A stretch of 45,495 bases of DNA, taken from the NCBI RefSeq assembly GCF_012844305.1, contig NZ_JABANE010000074.1, positions 1 through 45,495 on the forward strand, given 5' to 3'. The stretch comes from Flammeovirga aprica JL-4 (lineage in GTDB: Bacteria; Bacteroidota; Bacteroidia; Cytophagales; Flammeovirgaceae). The notes below the pieces were generated by a model. It saw only the letters and a list, made by a program, of their open reading frames with translations. It was not told where the DNA came from and did no database searches. Shown piece by piece: positions 1-8,551 of the stretch (within the stretch, counting starts at the first letter, position 1; each line of letters starts with the position of its first letter). Both the position numbers and the translations under genes were made by a program.

Positions 1-2
1 AA

Positions 3-83
3 CAGCTTGAATTAGCATCTACTTATCAATATTTTAACCATTCGCAAATTTTAAGAGAGCGAAAGGTCAGTTACGAATATTAA
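3..83 (+). CDS. possible 3' end of a gene that starts before the window
   Basis: One frame is open from the first bases of the window to a TAA at 81-83. It encodes about 26 residues ending in RERKVSYEY. The composition (charged and aromatic residues, no low-complexity runs) is compatible with a real C-terminus, but the piece is too short to assign to a family. The two other forward frames hit stops almost at once. This may be chance. Confidence 0.3.
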   Translation, partial: QLELASTYQYFNHSQILRERKVSYEY

Positions 84-375
84 ACACCACATAACGACTT
101 TTTTTAGATTCAACTGAATATTAGAGATTTAAGATTTATTTTCTTTCGAAACATATTTGCTTTTTCATTTAAATCATTTTATTATTGCTATCAGTGTTTA
201 CAAGTCTTTACTAACTGTGTGGTTGATAGACACTCAACATACGACTTATCACTAAATAATTAACTTAAACTTTTGATGCAGTAACTATTACTTTGAAGCT
301 GAACTAATTTATTACTTATGACTTTCTCTTGTGCTTCTAAACAATAGACTACTGTTAATGTTACTCTAAATTAAA
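84..375. other. intergenic region upstream of the esterase-like gene
   Basis: AT-rich DNA with no open frame of note. I see no clear TAnnTTTG box, hairpin or repeat. The promoter of the gene starting at 376 is presumably here, but I cannot place it. Confidence 0.4.
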
Positions 376-1773
376 ATGAAAAAGCTATTCATTCTTGCGT
401 TATTGTGGGTGATTATTAATCCACTTTATGCTTTATCGGTAAGTAACCTATTTTCCAGCAATATGGTATTACAGCAAAATACCTTTGTGACCATATGGGG
501 CTGGGGGAAAACTGGGGAAACAATCAAGGTACATCCCTCTTGGGGAGACGAATTATCTACTACTGTAGACCAAAACAGTAACTGGAAGGTGAGAATAAAA
601 ACACCTCCGGGGGGATATAGAAGTTATGATATCTCTATTCAGTCTGATACAGAGAGCATCGAACTCAGAAATGTTGTAATGGGTGAAGTGTGGTTAGCTG
701 TGGGCCAAACAAATATCACTTCCACATTTGAAGAGTATGTCCACAAGCCTAAGGAAGTGTTTGAAAGAGCTTCCTATCCTAATATCAGAATGATGACTGT
801 GCATCCTAAAGAAAAAGGATATGTACACGAAGATATTAGTGGCAATTGGGAATTGTGCAGTCAGGCTGTACTTGACAAGTGGAGTGAGCTCGGCTATTAT
901 TTTGCTCTGAATATCACCGAAAAATTAAATGTGCCAATTGGCGTTGTAGTGCAGGATTGGGGAGATGAACCAATTGATAGTTGGCACGAAGAGGAGATAT
1001 TAGAGCAAGAGTTGGCAAACCAAGATAAAGATCATCCAGAAGCCCAGCCTTTTACCTTTCACCAATATGATATCCATCATCATGCTTTAATGTATCAGTA
1101 CAGAGACTATAAGTTTACAGGAATCCTCTGGTCACATGGTAAGGATCAGCCTAATAAAAAAGGAGATTACAAAAAACAAATGAACACATTGATTCATCAT
1201 ATGCGTCAGCAGTTTGGTAAGATTCCTTTCTATTATGTTCAGATTGCACCTTACAAATACAAGAAAATGACGCATGGTGCAGTGGTGAGAGATCATCAAA
1301 GACAATTATTGCATATTGATAAAACTGCCATGGTTGTGACAAGTGATATCAGTGATATTCATGATTTACATTCCAAAAATAAAGATGAAATTGGAATAAG
1401 ATTAGCCAAAATCGCTCTTAAAAAACATTACAGAGTAATGGAAAACGAATTAGTAGAATCACCACAATTGACAAAAGTAGTCAAAGAAGGAAAGAAACTT
1501 TTTGTATACTACGAACACAGCAAGGGTTTACATTTTGAAGATGGAGATCAAGGTGATTTTGAAGTAAGTGGTGAAGATCATGAATTTCATATTGTAAAAG
1601 CAAAAGTACACAGAGGGGTTGTGGTATTAGAATTAGGTAAGATTAAAAAACCTAAGTTTGTGAGATTTGGCTGGAACAGTAGAGCAGTACCTTTGTTGGT
1701 CAATGACTCTGGCTTGCCTGCCTCTTGCTTTTCAAAACAAGAAATCTTAAATAAAAATAATAAAGCATTGTAA
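376..1773 (+). CDS. secreted sialate O-acetylesterase-like SGNH protein with altered active site
   Basis: A signal peptide of about 19 residues (MKKLFILALLWVIINPLYA) is followed by the family opening FSSNMVLQQN...IWGWG, then the SGNH block GEVWLAVGQTNI at about residues 103-114. Sialate/carbohydrate O-acetylesterases normally have GQSNM here, with Ser as nucleophile; this protein has Thr112. The usual GVLWYQGESN block is also changed, to GILWSHGKDQPN. The C-terminal catalytic-type D330-L-H332 followed by SKNK is retained. Length (465 aa) suits the family. Such enzymes remove acetyl groups from glycans in the periplasm or outside. With these substitutions it may be a pseudoenzyme, a binding protein, or an esterase using Thr. 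It precedes the SusC/SusD locus on the same strand but is separated by a strong terminator, so it is probably its own transcript. Confidence 0.75.
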   Translation: MKKLFILALLWVIINPLYALSVSNLFSSNMVLQQNTFVTIWGWGKTGETIKVHPSWGDELSTTVDQNSNWKVRIKTPPGGYRSYDISIQSDTESIELRNVVMGEVWLAVGQTNITSTFEEYVHKPKEVFERASYPNIRMMTVHPKEKGYVHEDISGNWELCSQAVLDKWSELGYYFALNITEKLNVPIGVVVQDWGDEPIDSWHEEEILEQELANQDKDHPEAQPFTFHQYDIHHHALMYQYRDYKFTGILWSHGKDQPNKKGDYKKQMNTLIHHMRQQFGKIPFYYVQIAPYKYKKMTHGAVVRDHQRQLLHIDKTAMVVTSDISDIHDLHSKNKDEIGIRLAKIALKKHYRVMENELVESPQLTKVVKEGKKLFVYYEHSKGLHFEDGDQGDFEVSGEDHEFHIVKAKVHRGVVVLELGKIKKPKFVRFGWNSRAVPLLVNDSGLPASCFSKQEILNKNNKAL

Positions 1774-1796
1774 GTACACTTACAGACTGCTATAAG

Positions 1797-1838
1797 AAAG
1801 GTAGAAGTGGACATTGCTCCGTTTCTACCTTTTTTTTT
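1797..1838 (+). terminator. rho-independent terminator of the esterase-like gene
   Basis: Perfect 10-bp arms AAAGGTAGAA (1797-1806) and TTCTACCTTT (1823-1832) run into nine T residues (1830-1838). It lies 24 bp after the stop codon. Confidence 0.85.
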
Positions 1839-1977
1839 GAATTAAGAATTTAAAATGAAGAAAAAATGGTTTTTGATGTAGTTCGTGTAAATTTTGGATA
1901 GCAACGTAAATCGAACCATCGTATAAAAACAATCTAAGTACCACAACACGATCCATTTCTCTTAACTCTTAACTAAG
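1839..1977. repeat. dispersed inverted-repeat element (family 2), copy A
   Basis: The region begins GAATTAAGAATTTAAAATG and ends with CTCTTAACTCTTAACTAAG. Internal blocks ATGGTTTTTGATG, AGTTCGTG, ATCGAACCAT and CCACAACACGATCCAT recur, with variation, at 38,189-38,291, 34,994-35,190 and 40,567-40,687. It carries no open frame. Confidence 0.5.
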
Positions 1978-2109
1978 AAAAAAGCTTATAAGCTCGGCTT
2001 TTTTCATCATCGGTATCCTAATTTAACCCCGAAAACCTAACTGTCATTCCCTCATTCATCAATCTAGAAATACATTTTGAAAGACAAAACCAATGGTAAT
2101 AAATGTAAA

Positions 2110-2207
2110 AATGGGGTAAACTCATTATTTATGCATAAATAGTCTATATAGTGTAATAATGACGTTTTTTACTACTTTGTTGCTGAAAATACCCCCTAAC
2201 AATGGGG
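2110..2207 (+). promoter_or_regulatory. G-rich motifs upstream of the SusC/SusD operon (possible operator)
   Basis: AATGGGG occurs at 2110-2116 and CAATGGGG at 2200-2207; the latter pairs with CCCC at 2192-2195 as a small dyad. ACTTTGTT lies at 2174-2181. The combination ACTTTGTT then CAATGGGG recurs at 34,808-34,861 upstream of the beta-helix gene. This may be a binding site for a PUL regulator, but that is inference from two loci. Confidence 0.3.
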
Positions 2208-2217
2208 CGATTCACGG

Positions 2218-2225
2218 TAGATTTG
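2218..2225 (+). promoter_or_regulatory. Bacteroidota -7 box TAGATTTG
   Basis: TAGATTTG matches the Bacteroidota consensus TAnnTTTG exactly and lies 30 bp before the ATG at 2256. I do not see a good TTTG -33 box at standard spacing, which would fit activator dependence. It likely drives the lipoprotein-SusC-SusD unit. Confidence 0.55.
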
Positions 2226-2255
2226 TAACATCAATTTGTATTTTTTTATTTACCA

Positions 2256-3728
2256 ATGACAAACGGAATGAAACAAATTATTATTTCTTTATTCTCTTTA
2301 ATGACACTATTATTCACTTTCACTTCTTGCTCTGAAGAAGAAAAGGGTGGTGTCGATATACTTAACCCTGAAATTGTAGCAGATGTGGCTACACTTGACT
2401 TCGGTGATTTAGATATCAATGAAGTTTCTGAAGTAAAGCCGGTCACACTTTCGGCTTACGATTTATCAGAAGGGATTAAGGTTACTATTCCTGAAAATTT
2501 TGAAGCTTCTTTAGTGGAAGATGGAGATTTTGAAACATCAGAGCTAACTGTAAGTCTTGATTTAGTTGAAGGTGCTTCGGTAAAACTTTATGTAAGAGCG
2601 GTGCCTCCATCAGGTTTCCAAGGTAATCTTTCAGGTAGCTTGAAAATGACATCTGCAGGTGCTCCAGAAACATCAGTAGCTTTAGTTGCCAAAGTAGCCT
2701 TAGAAATTACAGGTACTTTATTTATGTCAGAGTATTTTGAGCAATATGCTGGATGGAGCAATGTAATGCCTTTAGATTCAGGTATGATGGGATGGAACTT
2801 GAACACAGATACAGTGGTAAATGCAGCGAACTCAGGTGTAGGTTATCCTGAAACTACAGTTCCAAATAATGAAGTAATGAACGTTTGGTACTTGCCAGTT
2901 CCATTAAATGGTGCTTCATTAAGAGCGAGTGTTGGTTTATCTGATAATTCTAACTTAGCTGTAGCTGGTTACCCAACTGTAGATGGTTATAGAAATATGG
3001 TATTGGATCCAGAAGGGGAATGGCATTACTGGAACTGGATCAACAAAAACAATGGAAACTGCACACCTGGAAAATCACAAGGTAACAACACAAGTGCCAT
3101 GAGAAGATTTATCCAAGATGGATACAGTGAGGATATTTTCATGTCTGCTTTAGTAAAAGTGGATCAATTAGGTTCGCAAAGAAATGACAATGTCTTCGGT
3201 ATTGGTGATCTGATTGCATTAGCCAATGCAACATCTGGCTCAGCGAATAATAATGTGGTGAAAGTTGTAGCAATCGACGATGAAAAAGGAGGATTCCATT
3301 TTGGTTTGATCAAAGAAAATGAAGGTAATCCAACAGTGTTATCTACAGAAAGCTTTGAGCTAGGAAAGTCTTATGCAATTGTATTAAACCATGAATTTGT
3401 GGAAGGTGATAACAATGATGTTTCTAAATTATATGTTTTTGCAGAAGGAGATGAGATCCCAACTTCTATGAACGGTTTAACGGCAGTAGCAACAATTGAT
3501 GCAGATTATAATGGTGGGTTAGGTATTGACCCTACTGATTTGACTTGTGTATTCTTAAGAGAAAGAACACAAGATGTGAATACACCTGTTGCACATATTA
3601 CAGGTATTAGAGTGGGAGATTCTTGGTTGGCAACTTTATTTGCAGACCACACTTCTGCTACAAATTCAAATGATATAACATTACACAACAGAGTGTTGAC
3701 AAATAAGGGTAGTGACTGCTCATTATAA
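2256..3728 (+). CDS. surface lipoprotein with Ig-like and LamG-like domains, upstream of SusC
   Basis: A lipoprotein signal ends in a TFTSC lipobox at about residue 25, so the mature protein starts at Cys and is followed by SEEE, acidic residues typical of surface-exported Bacteroidota lipoproteins. Residues about 40-150 form a repeat-type beta-sandwich (LDFGDLDIN, VTIPENFEASL, VYVRA-like VKLYVRAVPP, FQGNLSG). The rest (150-490) looks like a jelly-roll/LamG-like domain with the ending ITGIRVGDSW. An internal start at Met5 (2268) is equally possible. It is the first gene before SusC, where a glycan-binding surface protein often lies (more usually after SusD). Function inferred as a cell-surface glycan-binding protein; no catalytic motif seen. 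Confidence 0.6.
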   Translation: MTNGMKQIIISLFSLMTLLFTFTSCSEEEKGGVDILNPEIVADVATLDFGDLDINEVSEVKPVTLSAYDLSEGIKVTIPENFEASLVEDGDFETSELTVSLDLVEGASVKLYVRAVPPSGFQGNLSGSLKMTSAGAPETSVALVAKVALEITGTLFMSEYFEQYAGWSNVMPLDSGMMGWNLNTDTVVNAANSGVGYPETTVPNNEVMNVWYLPVPLNGASLRASVGLSDNSNLAVAGYPTVDGYRNMVLDPEGEWHYWNWINKNNGNCTPGKSQGNNTSAMRRFIQDGYSEDIFMSALVKVDQLGSQRNDNVFGIGDLIALANATSGSANNNVVKVVAIDDEKGGFHFGLIKENEGNPTVLSTESFELGKSYAIVLNHEFVEGDNNDVSKLYVFAEGDEIPTSMNGLTAVATIDADYNGGLGIDPTDLTCVFLRERTQDVNTPVAHITGIRVGDSWLATLFADHTSATNSNDITLHNRVLTNKGSDCSL

Positions 3729-3742
3729 TTAAAATTCTGAAA

Positions 3743-3777
3743 AAGGCATGATGGGGAACTCTTCTTCCTCATGCCTT
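3743..3777 (+). promoter_or_regulatory. intercistronic hairpin between lipoprotein gene and susC-like gene
   Basis: Arms AAGGCATGA (3743-3751) and TCATGCCTT (3769-3777) pair perfectly, with a possible inner GGAA/TTCC pair. What follows is CTCTTTC, not a clean T run, so it may be a partial terminator or an mRNA-processing/stabilising hairpin that sets different levels for the two genes. Confidence 0.5.
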
Positions 3778-3802
3778 CTCTTTCAAAATAAAGTATTTAC
3801 TT

Positions 3803-6796
3803 ATGAAAATTAATAAGCTTTACTCTTTCTCTCTATTTTCTCTCCTTCTTCTTTTTTCATCTGTATCCCTTTTTGCACAGGAAACGATCTTGAAAGGAGT
3901 TGTGACAAGCGAAAACGGAGACCCCGTTCCTTATGTAAATTTGGTCATCAAAGGAACAACTAAAGGAACAATGAGTAGTTTTGATGGTTCTTACCAGTTA
4001 TCAGGATTAACAATTAACGATATTATCGCTGTTTCATCAGTAGGATATATTTCTCAGGAAATAAAATATGTTGGGCAAAAAGAATTAAACATTACCGTAA
4101 AAGAAGATGCTGAACAATTGGATGAAATTGTGGTGATTGGTTACGGTACGCAAAAGAAATCTGACCTTACAGGTTCTACAGGCGTGGTGACGGCAGAAGA
4201 TTCGGACTTACAGCCGGTACCAAACGTACAAGGAATGCTACAAGGTAAAATGGCAGGTGTAGTAGTATCACAAAATAGTGGTGCTCCGGGTGCTGCACCA
4301 AAAGTCAATGTAAGGGGTTTTACAGGAAACCCAATTTATGTAATTGACGGTTTGATTGATGGTGATATCAATGCCGTAAACCCAAATGATATTGAAAACA
4401 TTTCAGTATTGAAAGATGCATCAGCTACCGCTATTTATGGTTCTAGAGGTGCCAACGGGGTAATTATCGTCACAACAAAAGGTGGAAAGAAAAACTCACC
4501 ATTAAAAGTTAATGGTGAATACTACCATACTATTTCTCAATTGAACAATAAGCTTGACCTTCTTGATCCTGTTTCATACATGAAAATAGTGAACAAGAAA
4601 AAATTAGAGGCAGGAGCCAATGAGATTTTCTCAAGAGACGAAATTAGAAGAGCAGAAAGCACTCCAGGTTTTGGTACAGATTGGCAAGATGAAATTTACA
4701 GAACAGCTCATTCTGATAATGCAAACATCTCACTATCTAAAGGGTGGGAAAATACAACATTACGTTTCTCTTTGGGAGCAAGAAATGATCAAGGTATTAT
4801 CAGAAATACCAACTATGAAAGATATACTTCAAGATTGTCAGTTTCATCAAGTCTGACATCAACAATGGAACTGAATTTCAACGGATCATTCACACAAGAA
4901 AAAGGCTTGAATATGGGACAAGGTGGTCAGACTGGTTCTGATAATGCAGTAGCTTCAGCAACGGCTTGGGCACCTAACTTACCCGTTTTTGATGAATCTA
5001 CTGGGGATTATACAGGTTTCCAAGGGTATGGTGCTACTGTACGTAGAAATCCAGTGTACTTGACAGATGAAATTCTTAGAAATTCAGACAGAAAAACATA
5101 TGCTACCAACCTTTCATTGACGCAGAAAATTCTTCCTGAATTAAAATTCAAAGTGTTTGGTGCAGTACAGTACAGAGGAGTTGATAATGATACTTACACT
5201 AGATATGAACCTGCTACGGCTAATTCTGTTTCTAAACTTTATCAAGAAACAATAAGCAATGTAAAGTACCAAGGTAATGCTCAACTAGACTTCAATAAAG
5301 AGTTTAATAGTAATCACAAATTGAATGCAACTGCAGTATTTGAGGTGATTTCAAGACAGAATAAGAGAGACTATTTTACGACTTCTTTTGATCAGGGTGA
5401 AGATCAAGAAGGGACTCTATCTGAAAGAATCTATATTATGGAGCCGGAAGGAATGCTTTCAGCTTTAGGTAGAGTAGGGTATTCTTACAAAGATAAATTA
5501 CTCTTCACAGGTTCGATTCGTTTGGATGGTTCTTCAAGACTACCAAAAGACAATCAGTGGGATGATTTCTACTCAGCGGCATTAGCTTATAAGCTTTCTA
5601 ATGAGGAATTCTTAAAAAACTCAGATGTGATTTCTAATTTGAAGTTGAGAATAGGTTATGGTGAAATTGGTAACGTTAACTCTCTGAATGCTTTCCAAGT
5701 ACAAGATTTAACGAATCCATTAATTAGACCTTATGTGTTTAATGGTACTGAATTATCATATGCTGAAGGTATTGAAAATGGAAACAATAGAGCCAACCCT
5801 GAATTGCGTTGGGAGGTGTCAAGACAAACAAACTTCGGTATTGACTTAGGTTTATTTGATGATAAAATTCAGGTGAATGCTGATTACTATAACAAGATCA
5901 CAGATGATTCACACTTTAACTCTCTAGTACCTGCTTACTTAGGCGGTGGTACAGTCAAGTCTAATACAGGTACAATCAAGAATGAAGGTATCGAATTACA
6001 GTTGACTTATAAATATACTTCAGAAGGTAAATTCTCAATGAGAAATACTTTGAGCTTCAACTATAATGACAGTGAAGTAATCAATATCCCTCAAGATACA
6101 GTGTATGTGGGTACGCAGGAAAACGGTTTTGATAGACAATCACATATCTTAATCCAAGGACAACAAGTAGGGCAATTGTATGGCTATAAATACCTGGGTG
6201 TGAAGACTTCGAATACACCAATTGACGGTGAAATTGGTAACCTTAAAATGGGAGATGCAATCTACCTTGATGCGAATGGCGATGGCAAGATTGATGTAAA
6301 CGATATGCAAGTATTGGGTAATGGTCATCCTGACTTCACTTGGGGCTTCAACTCCTTTATTGATTATGGCAACTGGAGTTTGAATATTTTCATTCAAGGT
6401 GTGCATGGCGTGGATGTATTCAATTTACCTCAACATGGCTTATTAGGTGGTGGATCTGGTGTGTTAGATGCCACTTCAACAGAAATTTACAATAGTTATT
6501 CTTTTGATAGAAATGGAACATTACCATCATTGAATGCTCGATTAAGAACACAGTCATCAATGTTTGTGGAAGATGCTAGTTTTATCAGAATCAAAAATAT
6601 CACACTAGCTTACCAAGTGCCATTAAAAGCCTACTCATTGAGAGTTTATGGCGGTGCTCAAAATGTATACACTTTCACAAATTACAAAGGGTATGATCCG
6701 GAAGCGAATTCTGGTTCTAACTTGGCACCTGGCGTAGACAGAGGTTCATTCCCATTGCCAATCACATATACTTTTGGACTTAACTTCGGATTCTAG
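3803..6796 (+). CDS. SusC-like TonB-dependent outer-membrane transporter
   Basis: A signal peptide (to about residue 25, ending FAQ) is followed by a carboxypeptidase-regulatory-like beta-sandwich (about 27-105: LKGVVTSENGDPVPYVNLVI). Then comes the SusC hallmark DEIVVIGYGTQKK, a plug domain (about 105-235, with LQGKMAGVVVSQNSG and VLKDASATAIYGSRGANGV), and a 22-strand-type beta barrel ending ITYTFGLNFGF with a terminal aromatic. At 997 aa it has normal family length. SusC proteins import oligosaccharides across the outer membrane with energy from TonB-ExbBD, capped by SusD. The next gene, two bases downstream, is SusD. The substrate is inferred to be a sulfated galactan fragment from the neighbouring sulfatases and beta-galactosidase. 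Confidence 0.95.
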   Translation: MKINKLYSFSLFSLLLLFSSVSLFAQETILKGVVTSENGDPVPYVNLVIKGTTKGTMSSFDGSYQLSGLTINDIIAVSSVGYISQEIKYVGQKELNITVKEDAEQLDEIVVIGYGTQKKSDLTGSTGVVTAEDSDLQPVPNVQGMLQGKMAGVVVSQNSGAPGAAPKVNVRGFTGNPIYVIDGLIDGDINAVNPNDIENISVLKDASATAIYGSRGANGVIIVTTKGGKKNSPLKVNGEYYHTISQLNNKLDLLDPVSYMKIVNKKKLEAGANEIFSRDEIRRAESTPGFGTDWQDEIYRTAHSDNANISLSKGWENTTLRFSLGARNDQGIIRNTNYERYTSRLSVSSSLTSTMELNFNGSFTQEKGLNMGQGGQTGSDNAVASATAWAPNLPVFDESTGDYTGFQGYGATVRRNPVYLTDEILRNSDRKTYATNLSLTQKILPELKFKVFGAVQYRGVDNDTYTRYEPATANSVSKLYQETISNVKYQGNAQLDFNKEFNSNHKLNATAVFEVISRQNKRDYFTTSFDQGEDQEGTLSERIYIMEPEGMLSALGRVGYSYKDKLLFTGSIRLDGSSRLPKDNQWDDFYSAALAYKLSNEEFLKNSDVISNLKLRIGYGEIGNVNSLNAFQVQDLTNPLIRPYVFNGTELSYAEGIENGNNRANPELRWEVSRQTNFGIDLGLFDDKIQVNADYYNKITDDSHFNSLVPAYLGGGTVKSNTGTIKNEGIELQLTYKYTSEGKFSMRNTLSFNYNDSEVINIPQDTVYVGTQENGFDRQSHILIQGQQVGQLYGYKYLGVKTSNTPIDGEIGNLKMGDAIYLDANGDGKIDVNDMQVLGNGHPDFTWGFNSFIDYGNWSLNIFIQGVHGVDVFNLPQHGLLGGGSGVLDATSTEIYNSYSFDRNGTLPSLNARLRTQSSMFVEDASFIRIKNITLAYQVPLKAYSLRVYGGAQNVYTFTNYKGYDPEANSGSNLAPGVDRGSFPLPITYTFGLNFGF

Positions 6797-6798
6797 AG

Positions 6799-8343
6799 AT
6801 GAATAACATTAAAAAAATATTAGTAGCAGGTGCACTCTTTTGTTTAGGAACATCATGTGATGCTATTCTGACAGAAACACCTGAAGATAGAACAACGGTC
6901 AATAACTTTTTCCAGAGTTCTGAAAACCTTGATCATGCTTTAACGGCGGCTTACAGACAGCTGGTGGACAATGCATGGCACAAAGGAATGGGTGGAGCAA
7001 GGTCAAGAACCATCTTTGCAGGAGCAGATGATTTTACTACTCAACCAGGAGGTAACAAAGTGGATTGGTACCTTGGAGATGTATTATCAATTGGTGCTTC
7101 AGACCAAAATATATCGGGTACAGGCTGGAAAATGCCTTACGATGTAATCCTTCAGAGTAACTTTGTGATTCAAGGCATTGATGAATTGATTGCGAAAGGT
7201 GAAAACGAAATGGCGGTCAAAGCAATGGGTGCAGAAGCCTATTTCTTAAGAGCATGGGCTTATTTCAGATTAGTAAGACTTTATGGTGATTTGCCATTGG
7301 TATTGAATCCTTCATACAGTCAAGAAAATGCTAACCTTTCAAGAACACCTGTAAAAGAAATCTATGTTCAGATTTTATCGGATTTAGATTACGCTTTAAA
7401 TCACCTGCCTCAAGGAAGTTTAGAACGAGCAAGAGGTACTTATTGGGCAGCGAAAGCTTTAAAAGCAGATGTTCACTTGACGATGGCTGGCTGGCCATTG
7501 AAAGCCTCTGAAAATTATGCTTTGGCTTTGAAAGAAGCAAAAGAGGTGATCGATCAAGGTCCATTTATTTTTGAAGATGATTTTGCAGGTATCTTTGATT
7601 ATGACAGACAAGACACAAACACAGAATATATTTGGCAACTGAAGTTCTGTAATGAAGTGAAATGCCCTGGTGCAGGACTGATTGCACCTTATGCATCACA
7701 ATCGAACAAGCCCGATCAACTAGGTGGTTTTCAGGATATTTTCGTAGAGATTGCCTTTTATAATAAGTTCCCTGAAGGAGCTAGAAAGGAGTTTAGTTTC
7801 TTATCAGAATTAGTTTCAAAAGATGGTTCTACTATTTCTTGGGAAGAATTTACATGGAAGCATCCTTTCCTAAGTAAATTCTACAGCGGAACCGTAGATA
7901 AATACGCTCCATATGAAGATCAGGTGGGAACAACAGCACCGCTTTCTGATTTGGATATGCCATTGTATAGAATTACTGAAATGATGTTGATTTATGCTGA
8001 AGCTCAAGCCAATGGAGGTGGAGGTGATGCTGGACTGGCATTGGAATATTTGAATAAAGTTAGAAGAAGAGGAAAAGGGGTGAATCCTAATAAAGCAGAT
8101 GCAGATGACCTGATGACTTTCACTGCTCAAGATGTGTTAGATGAAAGAGGATGGGAGTTTATTGGAGAGCAGAAAAGATGGTTTGATTTGATCAGAACGG
8201 AAACGCTAGCACAAGCACTTTCTGACAGAGATCCTTCTGAAGTGCCATTGATTGGAGACCCTTCGAATAAGAATTTATATTGGCATCCACTTCCGGCAAT
8301 CGACTTAGAGTTGAATCCGAATTTGACACAGAATCCAAGATAA
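6799..8343 (+). CDS. SusD-like outer-membrane glycan-binding lipoprotein
   Basis: The lipobox LGTSC places the mature Cys at about residue 20. The SusD/RagB fold is recognised from TPR-like segments such as AEAYFLRAWAYFRLVRLYGD (about 145-165), the loop LNKVRRRGKGV, and the C-terminal ILDERGWEF-type segment (VLDERGWEFIGEQKRWFDLI) before PLPAIDLELNPNLTQNP. The 514-aa length is typical. The start is two bases after the SusC stop, so the two are co-translated. SusD forms a lid over SusC and binds the oligosaccharide. A strong hairpin follows the gene. Confidence 0.95.
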   Translation: MNNIKKILVAGALFCLGTSCDAILTETPEDRTTVNNFFQSSENLDHALTAAYRQLVDNAWHKGMGGARSRTIFAGADDFTTQPGGNKVDWYLGDVLSIGASDQNISGTGWKMPYDVILQSNFVIQGIDELIAKGENEMAVKAMGAEAYFLRAWAYFRLVRLYGDLPLVLNPSYSQENANLSRTPVKEIYVQILSDLDYALNHLPQGSLERARGTYWAAKALKADVHLTMAGWPLKASENYALALKEAKEVIDQGPFIFEDDFAGIFDYDRQDTNTEYIWQLKFCNEVKCPGAGLIAPYASQSNKPDQLGGFQDIFVEIAFYNKFPEGARKEFSFLSELVSKDGSTISWEEFTWKHPFLSKFYSGTVDKYAPYEDQVGTTAPLSDLDMPLYRITEMMLIYAEAQANGGGGDAGLALEYLNKVRRRGKGVNPNKADADDLMTFTAQDVLDERGWEFIGEQKRWFDLIRTETLAQALSDRDPSEVPLIGDPSNKNLYWHPLPAIDLELNPNLTQNPR

Positions 8344-8367
8344 ATTCTTAGAGAATATTATCAGAAA

Positions 8368-8392
8368 CCCACGACTTAGGTCGTGGGCTTTT
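8368..8392 (+). terminator. terminator-like hairpin after SusD, part of a dispersed hairpin family (type 1)
   Basis: CCCACGAC (8368-8375), loop TTAG, GTCGTGGG (8380-8387), then CTTTT. It probably ends the SusC/SusD transcript. The same design, with different but still paired arms and a similar GGGCTTTTGGAAAGC tail, recurs at 40,699-40,730 and 40,859-40,890. Confidence 0.65.
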
Positions 8393-8411
8393 GGAAAGCT
8401 CCATTATGTTT

Positions 8412-8437
8412 AAGTGACGCCGACCGGCTTAACACTT
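8412..8437. repeat. type 2 hairpin, arms AAGTG/CACTT with ACGC...CTTAA loop
   Basis: AAGTG (8412-8416) pairs with CACTT (8433-8437) around ACGCCGACCGGCTTAA, which itself has a GCC/GGC inner pairing. The same loop edges (ACGC at the start, CTTAA at the end) occur at 28,259-28,273 and 38,972-38,985, enclosed by different complementary arms. Confidence 0.6.
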
Positions 8438-8551
8438 GCGATATAGAAATGTCTTTCTAGAAGACCCTAATTCAAACTACCAAACTAATAAGTTGACGTA
8501 TAAAAGTAACGTTAGCCAAAATAATAATATTAAGTTAGAGATCAAACAAAA

